In this document: positions 1-7,055 of the stretch, piece by piece
Numbering within the stretch: position 1 is the first letter of the stretch
Layout: every line of letters begins with the position of its first letter
Assembly (NCBI GenBank): GCA_013375405.1
Contig: JABXJU010000129.1
Span: 1 to 11,939, forward strand
Source of the DNA: Candidatus Helarchaeota archaeon
GTDB taxonomy: Archaea > Asgardarchaeota > Lokiarchaeia > Helarchaeales > HEL-GB-A
Reading direction: 5' to 3'
DNA length: 11,939 nt
Notes under the pieces: generated by a model
The model's database searches: none
What the model saw: the letters and a program-made list of their open reading frames with translations, nothing else
What the model was told of the DNA's origin: nothing
Program-made: the position numbers and the translations under genes

Positions 1-905
1 CGCATAAATGTAAAACATTCGGGAGTGTTTCTGTTTACTATTGGCTGTGCATCTTTTTCAATGGGATGAAGGTAAAGTCGGTGTTCTGTAAAAAGCCCCG
101 CAAATATTTCAAGGAATTTCTTTTTCAATCTCGTACCACCATACCCCAAACTACCCGTCATTGGAGGGGCGGGCCACCAATTAAACCAATAATCCCTTAA
201 TTTATAAGAGAGTTTAGAAAGTATTCCATCGAACATAAAGCCCATTACTTCATATGAGGATGCCTCAAGTATCATGTTAAGAACGGCACTGCACCATGTT
301 ACAACAAGACTATAACTACTATCATTCCATTGAGGGGTCCTTTCGTTTCGTGCATCACAAAGAGTAGCAATAATTCGAGCTGCAGCTTGATCTAAATTTT
401 TACTTCGTTTTGGGATATTTTTTAATTTATAGCCCAATTTCATGTGACGCCGATCAAAAAATTCATCTTCCGCATTTATTATCCACCAATCTACAGGAAT
501 CCCATCTTCTAAGTGGAGATTTAATGCAAACATGGCTTCCCCATCTTTAAAATCATGAATGCATAAATAGGTAGTATCTGAACTCTCGCCAAAAAGTAAT
601 TTCATGACTCCTTGTTGTAGATCGCTCCTAATTGCTAAAACAGGTGGGAAGAATGCATAGGTCAAAATTTTATCGGTCTGGCTTTCAGGTATTTTACCTG
701 TTATGACATCGCGAGCTGTATAGACCGATTCATTTAACCGAATAGAGGCAAGATCATAAATAGTTTCACCGAACTTGCTGAAAAGATACTTGAGATATTC
801 CCAACCATACTCCTTGAACATTTCCCAGATATTCGTGCCCAATGGTAAATGATATTTGGTGAGAGTATCATCGGAAATTTCCCCAAAGGTGTGCTGGGTC
901 ATCAT
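1..905 (-). CDS. Unknown protein, 3' end beyond the left edge
   Basis: An open frame of 301 codons runs without a stop to the window edge, so the C-terminus is missing. It starts at an ATG at 905-903, immediately followed by a second ATG (902-900); a GGGGA ribosome-binding-like run lies about 4-6 bases upstream of the first ATG. The protein begins MMTQHTFGEISDD and is rich in aromatic residues, with DWW and YWFNWW patches. It has no signal peptide, and the only moderately hydrophobic stretch (around SLVVTWCSAVLNMI) is not a convincing membrane helix. I do not recognise the family and see no catalytic motif or metal-binding cluster. It is divergent from the methyl-transfer operon across a 147-base gap, so the two could share regulation, but nothing ties it functionally to that operon. 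The frame is well supported by its length and ordinary codon use. Confidence 0.75.
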   Translation of the reverse strand, partial: MMTQHTFGEISDDTLTKYHLPLGTNIWEMFKEYGWEYLKYLFSKFGETIYDLASIRLNESVYTARDVITGKIPESQTDKILTYAFFPPVLAIRSDLQQGVMKLLFGESSDTTYLCIHDFKDGEAMFALNLHLEDGIPVDWWIINAEDEFFDRRHMKLGYKLKNIPKRSKNLDQAAARIIATLCDARNERTPQWNDSSYSLVVTWCSAVLNMILEASSYEVMGFMFDGILSKLSYKLRDYWFNWWPAPPMTGSLGYGGTRLKKKFLEIFAGLFTEHRLYLHPIEKDAQPIVNRNTPECFTFM

Positions 906-994
906 AGTCCCCTATCTTAAATATTAATTCATCTAATTTTGGAATTTAATTTTCATTGTATAAAAATTAACTCTAAGAAAGTTTATCGAGTTAC

Positions 995-1004
995 GGTTAT
1001 AACC
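995..1004. promoter_or_regulatory. Palindrome GGTTATAACC next to a TATA box
   Basis: This is a perfect 10-base palindrome, five bases upstream of the TATA-like element at 1009-1020 in the divergent gap between the unknown gene and the corrinoid operon. The position suits an operator bound by a dimeric regulator. A palindrome this short can arise by chance in AT-rich DNA, so the role is inference only. Confidence 0.3.
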
Positions 1005-1008
1005 AGCT

Positions 1009-1020
1009 ATTTATTTAAAT
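1009..1020 (+). promoter_or_regulatory. TATA-like box for the corrinoid operon
   Basis: ATTTATTTAAAT resembles an archaeal TATA box and lies about 38 bases upstream of the corrinoid-protein ATG. Transcription starting about 25 bases downstream of the box would give a short leader that still contains the GGAG at 1046-1049. Confidence 0.4.
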
Positions 1021-1052
1021 TTCAGAGCTTGTTGGTAATAAATGCGGAGTAA

Positions 1053-1688
1053 ATGAAAATGACGCTGAAAGAAATCACGGATTTATTGGTCAATTTAGAA
1101 GCTGATGAAATCGTTAGTGCTGTGCAATCTGAGCTAGACGCTGGATCCAATCCTCACGAAGTATTAAGTGCACTTACTAAAGGTATGGATGAAGTAGGGA
1201 ACTTGTACGAGAAAAAAGAATATTATCTTACAGAACTAGTCTTAGCAGGTGAGATGATGAAGGATGCATTGGAAATTCTCAAACCATGCCTAAAAACAGA
1301 TGAAATTCAAACGAAAGGAATCGTTATTTTGGCAACGGTAGAAGGAGATAACCATGATATAGGCAAAAATATTTTAAAAATTATCCTTTTGTCTGCAGGA
1401 TATGAGATTATTGATTTAGGTAAAGATGTTCCTGCTAATAAAATTATAAAAGCAGTAAAAAAGTCAGGTGCTCCTGTTGTCGGGTTGAGTTCGCTTCTTA
1501 CAATGACGGTTAATGAAATTTCGGTTGTAGACAAAGCGCTAAAAGACGCAGGTCTCCGGGATCAGGTTCGCCTTATTGTAGGTGGAGCTCCTCTAAACAT
1601 GGAACTCGCAAAAAAGCTGGGTGCTGACGATTTTGCGGCAGATGCGATTGAAGGTGTAAGACACATTAACGAGCTCATGGGGATTTAA
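1053..1688 (+). CDS. Corrinoid (B12-binding) methyltransferase protein, MtbC/MttC/MtoC-like
   Basis: This cytoplasmic protein carries a methyl group on a bound corrinoid between two methyltransferases. Residues 1-85 form the helical cap domain typical of methionine-synthase-like B12 proteins. Residues 87-211 form the Rossmann-like B12-binding domain, with the DxHxxG motif at D99-H101-G104; H101 is the expected lower cobalt ligand. The downstream SSLLT (146-150) and GG (177-178) elements of the nucleotide-tail pocket are present. At 211 residues it is full length for the family. GGAG at 1046-1049 lies only three bases from the ATG at 1053 but nine from the ATG at 1059, so the protein may begin at Met3. 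It heads an operon, with the first UroD methyltransferase starting five bases after its stop. The methyl donor (methylamine, methoxy compound or other) cannot be told from this gene, so I assign no symbol. Confidence 0.93.
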   Translation: MKMTLKEITDLLVNLEADEIVSAVQSELDAGSNPHEVLSALTKGMDEVGNLYEKKEYYLTELVLAGEMMKDALEILKPCLKTDEIQTKGIVILATVEGDNHDIGKNILKIILLSAGYEIIDLGKDVPANKIIKAVKKSGAPVVGLSSLLTMTVNEISVVDKALKDAGLRDQVRLIVGGAPLNMELAKKLGADDFAADAIEGVRHINELMGI

Positions 1689-1693
1689 AGCTC

Positions 1694-2857
1694 ATGGATG
1701 CACCGACACGCGTTTTAGCAACGCTCAACCACGAAGAACCGGATCATATTCCAGCATAGGAGACTGCCTTTGATAATAATACTATTAGAAAGCATTATGG
1801 GGAAAAAGTTGGAGGGGGATGGCTTTTAAAACTTATCCAGCATCTCCCTTTTAGAACCAAAATTATATTAGCGGGGTGGGGTAATGAGAAGATCGCGACT
1901 AAGATTTATTTGAACGGAATGAAGTTTTGTAAAAAGCTTCATTTGGACATAGCCGCTAGTGCGGTTTCAGTCTTTCCACGAAAGGTGATTCGAGGCGGAT
2001 ATATAGATGAATACGGACGAATCATGAAATTTGATAAATATAAAGGAGATGGGACTTACATATTAGGGTACCATGGCGGTCACTTCCGAAATTTTGAGGA
2101 TTATGAGAGCTGGGAGCCCCTAAACCCTAATGACGAAATTCGGATGATGCATTTTCGCGCGGGACGGGAGGCCCAAAAGCAAATGAATAATGAGGTCTAT
2201 AGTTTTCCATCTACAGGTGCGCTCATGGAATGTAGTTGGGAAGGGTTTGGATTAGAGACGTTCTCCCGCATACTCATCCATCATAAGCAAGCTAAGAAGA
2301 TTTTTGATGATCACGGGAAATTTACTCTTGAAATGGTGAAGATTTTAGCTGAAAACAACGCACAGGTTGTTATTCTGTGGGATGATTATGGGTTCAAGAA
2401 TGGACTATTCATGAGCCCTCGTAACTACCGTACCTATATCTTCCCTTGGATCAAACAAATCTGTGATGCAGCCCATAAACATGATTGTAAAATAATGCTC
2501 CATTCCTGTGGGGATATCTACGACATCTTTGAGGAACTGGTAAAATTAGGAATTGATGCGTTTCACCCGATAGAGCCAAGCACGGCGAACCCTGACTATG
2601 ATATTTTCGAGCTCCATGAAAAGTTTGGTGAAAAGATTACATTCGTCGGAAATATTGCACCTCAAATGCTGGCTACTGGAACAATCGCTGAAATTGAGGA
2701 GTACAGTAAGAAACTAATTCGAGAATTAGCCCCCGGTGGCGGGTATATTTTTAGCAGTGGACACAGTATCAATCCTGCTGTGACTTTGGATCGATGGCAG
2801 GCAGTTCTAAATATCCGAGAAAAATATGGAAATTATCCAATTAATGTCCCTGACTAG
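1694..2857 (+). CDS. UroD-family corrinoid methyltransferase 1, interrupted by in-frame TAG
   Basis: The protein has the uroporphyrinogen-decarboxylase TIM-barrel fold used by MtaA/MtbA and by MtoB/OdmB-type methyltransferases. The ATG at 1694 is my choice because the frame from there reads a typical UroD N-terminus (RVLATLNHEEPDHIPA), then TAG at codon 22, then ETAFDNNTIRKHYGEK without loss of frame. With the TAG read through, the protein has 387 residues, normal for the family. Downstream of the TAG the first possible start is a TTG at 1910 with no good ribosome-binding site; beginning there would lose about 72 residues of the barrel. The zinc-site motif HSCGD gives H270 and C272. The usual third ligand near the C-terminus (SSGC in relatives) reads SSGH, so H357 may replace Cys. 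The gene ends in TAG and is followed nine bases later by its paralogue. It is either a pyrrolysine-containing enzyme, a pseudogene, or a sequence error. Confidence 0.82.
1757..1759 (+). other. In-frame amber codon in methyltransferase 1
   Basis: TAG lies between GCA (Ala21) and GAG (Glu23) in the frame that carries UroD-like sequence on both sides. It is one transition away from TGG (Trp) or CAG (Gln). In methylotrophic archaea TAG can encode pyrrolysine, classically in MtmB, MtbB and MttB, which are not UroD-fold proteins. No pyrrolysyl tRNA or pyl biosynthesis gene is visible in this window, so the reading cannot be settled here. Confidence 0.9.
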
Positions 2858-2860
2858 GGA
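2857..2860 (+). promoter_or_regulatory. Ribosome-binding site of methyltransferase 2, overlapping the TAG stop
   Basis: GGGA shares its first G with the TAG that ends methyltransferase 1 and sits six bases before the ATG at 2867. Its presence argues that the second gene is translated separately rather than as a read-through fusion. Confidence 0.55.
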
Positions 2861-2866
2861 ATTGCA

Positions 2867-3912
2867 ATGAATTCAAGAGATTTAACTCTATCAGCAATTG
2901 ATGGGATTCCTGAAAAGATTCCATTCAATCCGTTTATTATGCACCTTGCTGCGGTTTTTGCAGATATTGATTATTCGCAAAATTTATGTCAAAATGCAAA
3001 ATTACTGGTTAATGCTCAAAAGAGATGTGCACAGGCATTTGGAATTGACCATGTGAATGTTTCCACGGATGCATATCGGGAAGCCAGCGCATGGGGTGTC
3101 GAAATTGATTTTTCAGGTCATACACCCGTTGCTAAAAAAGGATCCTACTTAGATTGGAGGAAGTTCGATTCGATAGACGATCCCAATCTCCTTGAAGCAC
3201 CTCGCATCCAAAATCGCGTCAAGGCAATTCAGCTTCTTAAGAAAAACGCACCAGATCAATGCGTGATTGGATGGATTGAAGCGCCCTTTGCCGAGTTATG
3301 CAGTCTATTTGATATGATAGAAGTTATTAAAATATGGATGCAAAAGGATTGGGAGAGGATCTTCAAAAATCTCTTAAAAAGAATCCTATCTATCCAACTT
3401 GAGTTCGCAAAATTACAAGTAGAAGCGGGAGCAGACATCATCGGAGCGGGGGATTCAGCGATCTCCCAAATTGGCCCAAAAAGATATAAAATGACGACTC
3501 TTACAGCAACTCAGACATTATTTAGAGAGATTAAGAAGTATGTGCCTGTATTATATCACACATGCGGGGATAACTCTAAAGTGGATCGAGAGGGGAATGA
3601 TATGTTGAAATTAATTGCTAGTTCTGGGGCTTCCATTGTGGATATTGATTACCAAGTGGATTTAGCTAGTGCTAAAGCAAAAATTGGTGATCAAATATGT
3701 ATTAGGGGGAATACTGATACTCGAATTCTCGGAGGTTCAATTTATAGTGAGGAAAAAATAAGCGAAGATATTAAAAAAACTCTCGAGGCAGGTAAGCCGA
3801 ATGTATGTACATGTACGCGGCAGGATGTGAGTGGCCTTGGGAACCAAAAGATGTCGCAATCAGAAACCTACGTGCCGCGAAGAGACTAACCAAAAAATTC
3901 GGAAAATATTGA
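2867..3912 (+). CDS. UroD-family corrinoid methyltransferase 2 (MtaA/MtbA-like), frameshifted near the 3' end
   Basis: This is a second UroD-fold methyltransferase, likely exchanging a methyl group with the corrinoid protein encoded upstream. It starts at the ATG at 2867, six bases after GGGA. The zinc motif HTCGD gives H231 and C233. The original frame runs to TAA at 3887-3889, but its last 23 or so residues (RQDVSGLGNQKMS onward) do not look like the family. The -1 frame over the same bases reads AAGCEWPWEPKDVAIRNL and continues to TGA at 3910-3912, giving a normal family ending, about 348 residues in all, and the missing third zinc ligand in AAGC. A base has therefore been lost around 3815-3825, by mutation or sequencing error; I see no slippery heptamer there that would suggest programmed frameshifting. 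Of the two UroD proteins this one has the more MT2-like His-Cys-Cys zinc site. The acceptor (a thiol or tetrahydropterin) is unknown. Confidence 0.85.
3815..3825 (+). other. Frameshift site in methyltransferase 2
   Basis: Up to T317 (ACG at 3815-3817) the original frame is family-like (EAGKPNVCTC). From GCG at 3817 the -1 frame is family-like (AAGCEWP). Adding one base between them would join the two parts. The stretch is GC-richer than its surroundings (ACGCGGCAGGA) and has no long homopolymer. Confidence 0.75.
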
Positions 3913-3988
3913 AGATAATAAGCCTTTTATAATGCCATAATCCGATTATTCAAAGAAATCAGCAAAATTTACATTAAATATTAAAAAT

Positions 3989-4015
3989 AATCGCGATTTA
4001 ATTAAAATTAAATAT
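3989..4015 (+). promoter_or_regulatory. Candidate promoter of the Cys-tail protein gene
   Basis: A perfect palindrome AATCGCGATT (3989-3998) runs directly into an AT-rich TATA-like stretch (about 3997-4015), some 40-50 bases upstream of the ATG at 4056. The arrangement resembles the palindrome-plus-TATA layout before the corrinoid operon, but the two palindromes differ in sequence. This is inference only. Confidence 0.3.
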
Positions 4016-4055
4016 CGAAAACGATTATGTCCTCAATGAATAAGGTGTGGTGAAA

Positions 4056-4547
4056 ATGGCTCTAGATAGAGATGCGTTAAAACAACGATTGCTAGAAATC
4101 GCTAGACAAGAATCAATTAAATTTGGTGCAGATGTAAAGAAAGAAATGAAGAAAACTATCAAGTTAGAAAAAAATAAGGCTGAGAAATGGGTGAAAATAA
4201 TTTATGTGGGAGAAAATATTCAAAGAACACCCATTGACAAAGAAAGTTTTGAGATATTATTAGGCCAATTCTCGAAAGATAGAAAACCTGTTGCTTATGA
4301 GATAATAAATGAGAAAGATTTTGTAAAATTTCAATTTAAGGATGAAGAAATTGTCGATAAGGTCTATAATCATTATGACAGTTTTTTCTTTGGCAATCTC
4401 CAGCAACAAACAGTTAATGCATTTTTCACTAAATATATAAATGAGTTACTTGATGAGGGGTGTGCCACAGGCACTTGTGGATGTCATTCATCAGATACTT
4501 GCGATATTCCTATTCCTTCGGAAAAAAAAGATCCAGATTCAGAATGA
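4056..4547 (+). CDS. Hypothetical protein with Cys-rich tail
   Basis: The product is 163 residues and I do not recognise the family. The first ~50 residues are highly charged and Lys-rich, probably helical, and residues 45-135 look like a compact alpha/beta domain. The tail carries C136, C141, C143, H144 and C149 (CATGTCGCHSSDTC), which could bind a metal or a cluster, followed by an acidic, disordered end. There is no signal peptide or membrane segment, so it is likely cytoplasmic. I chose the ATG at 4056 because GGTG at 4044-4047 then lies eight bases upstream; in-frame GTGs at 4047 and 4050 would add three or two residues. It stands alone, 134 bases or more from the methyltransferase genes and convergent with the next gene, so context gives no function. 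Confidence 0.75.
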   Translation: MALDRDALKQRLLEIARQESIKFGADVKKEMKKTIKLEKNKAEKWVKIIYVGENIQRTPIDKESFEILLGQFSKDRKPVAYEIINEKDFVKFQFKDEEIVDKVYNHYDSFFFGNLQQQTVNAFFTKYINELLDEGCATGTCGCHSSDTCDIPIPSEKKDPDSE

Positions 4548-4632
4548 AGTTAAATAGAAAGACCCTTGTATCTTGGTGACCATGTTTCTTCAGCTCAGTT
4601 CGGGGCAATATTAAAGGAAAAAAAAGGGTAGA

Positions 4633-5172
4633 TTAATCGGAGATTACTTCGCGTCGTTTATAGATGATGAAGGCTGCAAGACCCACCCCGATTAAGGGGA
4701 AGATGATGATTAAGACGAGTATTCCACCAGGTAGCCCATTGCCTTGAGTTATAGTTATTGTGATTGTTATATTTATGTCAACGAGACTGGGGATTCTATT
4801 AATCTGGATGGTGTATATTCCAGTGACATTGATAATAGCTGAGACCGTGTCATCACCATAAGGGGGATTCTCGTCAGCAACTACAACTGTTCCTGTTGGA
4901 TCAAGAAGGTATAAAGCGAATGAATCAACTGAATTGTTGTAAACTAAGTGAACCGTAATTATATCTCCAACCTCACAACTTACATTGTAGTATCCATTAA
5001 TATGTCCAGTCAAATGAGTATCTTGGTAAGTTCCCGGACCTATTGTTGATGCAGCGCCGGGTGTAATTGCATATAATCCATAGACCACCGGAATGAAAAG
5101 AAAAAGAGTCAATAAAACCAATAATGTACCCATCAGAACGAATTTTTTATTAGAGAAATCAAGCATTTTCAT
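4633..5172 (-). CDS. Secreted, membrane-anchored protein with a beta-sandwich-like ectodomain
   Basis: The 179-residue product starts with a short basic segment and a hydrophobic helix (about residues 11-32, LMGTLLVLLTLFLFIPVVYG) that acts as a signal peptide or anchor. Residues 35-148 are rich in Thr, Val, Ile and Asn and look like an extracellular beta-sandwich. The stretch VDSFALYLLDPTGTVV resembles pre-peptidase C-terminal-type domains, but this match is by eye only. A C-terminal membrane helix (about 150-170) is followed by KRR, predicting a cytoplasmic tail and most of the protein outside the cell. GAGG lies four bases before the ATG at 5172, or ten before Met3. It is divergent from the AOR gene and convergent with the Cys-tail protein. 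No enzymatic motif is seen; a cell-surface or adhesion role is conceivable. Confidence 0.8.
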   Translation of the reverse strand: MKMLDFSNKKFVLMGTLLVLLTLFLFIPVVYGLYAITPGAASTIGPGTYQDTHLTGHINGYYNVSCEVGDIITVHLVYNNSVDSFALYLLDPTGTVVVADENPPYGDDTVSAIINVTGIYTIQINRIPSLVDINITITITITQGNGLPGGILVLIIIFPLIGVGLAAFIIYKRREVISD

Positions 5173-5216
5173 TATTCCTCGATAAATATATCCTTTTATT
5201 GAAATTTACTTACCGA

Positions 5217-5231
5217 TTATTTTATAAAAAG
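5217..5231 (-). promoter_or_regulatory. TATA-like box for the membrane-anchored protein
   Basis: On the minus strand TTTTTATAAAATAA lies about 50 bases upstream of the ATG at 5172. Transcription starting about 25 bases downstream would leave a short leader containing the GAGG ribosome-binding site. Confidence 0.35.
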
Positions 5232-5324
5232 GTATTTAAGAGGATTCTATGAGTCTAAGGATACAATCAAATTTATTTTGCCTGTCACTTAATGGATAAA
5301 AAGGAGAGTTTTTGGTGATTTAAA

Positions 5325-7049
5325 ATGGTCAAGCTTTTACGAATCGACATGTTGAAGAAGTCCTTTAAATTTGAAGAACTAAAATCGGATTATTCTAAGT
5401 TGGGAGGACGTGCCCTAATTGGTAAATTGATGTTGGATGAAGTAGATCCTACATGTAACCCTTTAGGCCCACAAAATAAGATAATTTTTGCAAATGGATT
5501 ACTTGTAAGGTCCTCGTTTCCCTGTTCAGGGCGGTTATCAGTTGGAGGAAAAAGTCCATTGACGGGGGGAATTAAGGAAAGTAACGTTGGAGGATTAGCT
5601 GCGACGCGAATGAGCCAACTAGGACTCCGGGGAATTGTGTTAGAAGACATTCCAGAGGAGGAGGAATTATATACATTAGTAATTTCAAAGAAAAAGGTCG
5701 AGTTTATTAAGACACCAGAATTGAAGGGAAAATTGAATTATGAAACAGTTACTAAGTTAATGGAAAAGTGGGGCAAAAAAATAGCGACTATCTCAATAGG
5801 TCCAGCTGGAGAAATGCGCTTAGCTGCTGCATCTGTCGCAGCAAGTGATCTATTTGGGAGGCCAGCTCGACACGCAGGACGTGGTGGCATGGGTGCAATA
5901 TTAGGTAGTAAAAAAGTAAAAGCCTTAGTTCTACTACGACCAACTGAATTTGAGCAGGAGCCGATGCGAGATCCAGCTGAATTTAAAAAGGTTACAACAG
6001 AATTAAATAAAATTTTAATTCCTAAAAAACGGGGGCTGACGATTTATGGAACTGCAGGGATGGTCGGTGCCGCAAATGAATGGGGAGGACTTCCCACCAA
6101 AAATTTTCGGTATGGAAGTTTTGATCTGGTGGAGGAAATAAGCGCTGAACGATTATATGAAATAATTACTAGTCGAAATGGTAAACCTACGGAAGCTTGT
6201 AGCCCTGGATGCGTAATTCGCTGTTCCAATATGTATGCTGATAAAGATGGCAATTATCTCACTTCAGGCTTTGAGTATGAAACTATTGCTTTGAATGGAT
6301 CCAACTTACTTATTGGTGATTTGGATATACTTGCGAGAATAGATCGTACATGTGATGAGATAGGGTTAGATACCATTGAGATGGGGAATGCAATGGCCAT
6401 TGCTATGGAAGCAGGACTGTTAAGGTGGGGTGATGGTGAAGCGGTATTATCTTTACTGCAAGAAGTCGCAAAGGGCACTATAAAAGGAAAGTTAATTGCG
6501 TCAGGTGCGACTACTGTTGGGAAAGTCCTTGGGGTAACCCGAGTTCCACAATGTAAAGGACAAGGTTTTCCTGCCTATGATCCTCGAGTGTTTAAAGCGA
6601 TGGGTGTGACTTTTTCTACATCTCCTATGGGAGCAGATCACACTTCGGGACCTGCAATTGCGGGACGCAGAGGTTGGGTTCGCGAGAAAGACTACGGCGA
6701 ACTTACAGATTCCGAAGGAAAAATAGAATTGGCTAGAGAAATTCAAATGATGGTTAGTATCTGCGATTCTTTTGGATTTTGTTTTTTCGTTGGACCCGAT
6801 CGTTGGATCCTGGATTATGTAATCGAAGCAATCAATGCTAAATTTGATTGGAATTTCGATTCTGAGAAATTAGCGGCGTATGGGAAAAATGTACTTCTAA
6901 ATGAACACGAATTTAATGCACGAGCGGGTATACCGCAAAAATTCAAATTACCTTCTTTCTTCTATGAAGAAGAATTACCTCCCACCAATAAAAAATTTGA
7001 TCTTACACCAGAACAATTGAAAGATGTCGTAAATTTCTTTAAAACCTAA
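5325..7049 (+). CDS. Aldehyde:ferredoxin oxidoreductase family protein (tungstopterin enzyme)
   Basis: This cytoplasmic enzyme family oxidises aldehydes to carboxylic acids, or runs in reverse, passing electrons to ferredoxin through a tungsten-bispterin centre and a [4Fe-4S] cluster. At 574 residues it is near full length. The N-terminal pterin-binding domain has the SGRLSVGGKSPLTGG region (68-82) and GRGGMGAILGSKKVKA (185-200). Cluster ligands are C292, C296 and C300 in CSPGCVIRC, spaced C-x3-C-x3-C where characterised members usually have C-x2-C-x3-C, with C486 in DSFGFC as the probable fourth. The pterin motif EIGLDT (345-350) and the GADH segment (436-439) are also present. The substrate cannot be named; the sequence looks like one of the many uncharacterised AOR subfamilies. 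GGTGA about seven bases before the ATG supports the start. No MoaD/ThiS-like small protein or ferredoxin gene lies beside it. It converges on the amidohydrolase with four bases between stops. Confidence 0.93.
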   Translation: MVKLLRIDMLKKSFKFEELKSDYSKLGGRALIGKLMLDEVDPTCNPLGPQNKIIFANGLLVRSSFPCSGRLSVGGKSPLTGGIKESNVGGLAATRMSQLGLRGIVLEDIPEEEELYTLVISKKKVEFIKTPELKGKLNYETVTKLMEKWGKKIATISIGPAGEMRLAAASVAASDLFGRPARHAGRGGMGAILGSKKVKALVLLRPTEFEQEPMRDPAEFKKVTTELNKILIPKKRGLTIYGTAGMVGAANEWGGLPTKNFRYGSFDLVEEISAERLYEIITSRNGKPTEACSPGCVIRCSNMYADKDGNYLTSGFEYETIALNGSNLLIGDLDILARIDRTCDEIGLDTIEMGNAMAIAMEAGLLRWGDGEAVLSLLQEVAKGTIKGKLIASGATTVGKVLGVTRVPQCKGQGFPAYDPRVFKAMGVTFSTSPMGADHTSGPAIAGRRGWVREKDYGELTDSEGKIELAREIQMMVSICDSFGFCFFVGPDRWILDYVIEAINAKFDWNFDSEKLAAYGKNVLLNEHEFNARAGIPQKFKLPSFFYEEELPPTNKKFDLTPEQLKDVVNFFKT

Positions 7050-7055
7050 TTTTTT
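7050..7055 (+). terminator. T-run terminator after AOR
   Basis: Six T residues directly follow the AOR stop codon, matching the simple oligo-T terminators of archaea. The run overlaps the stop codon of the convergent amidohydrolase, so the two transcripts probably overlap slightly. Confidence 0.4.

Noticed and set aside
1672..1697. Direct repeat AGCTCATGG (1672-1680 and 1689-1697) around the corrinoid stop
   Set aside because: It is nine bases long and its first copy lies in coding sequence; probably chance or a minor duplication with no clear role.
1910..2857. A 315-residue methyltransferase starting at TTG 1910
   Set aside because: The frame upstream reads family-like sequence back to ATG 1694 apart from one TAG, and the TTG has no good ribosome-binding site.
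3765..3785. A-rich run (ATTAAAAAAACT) as a programmed -1 frameshift signal
   Set aside because: The run is not in the right phase for a slippery heptamer, and the original frame stays family-like for about 10 more codons beyond it.
6044..6746. Minus-strand open frames inside the AOR gene
   Set aside because: They are antisense to conserved AOR sequence and have no domain-like features or start signals.
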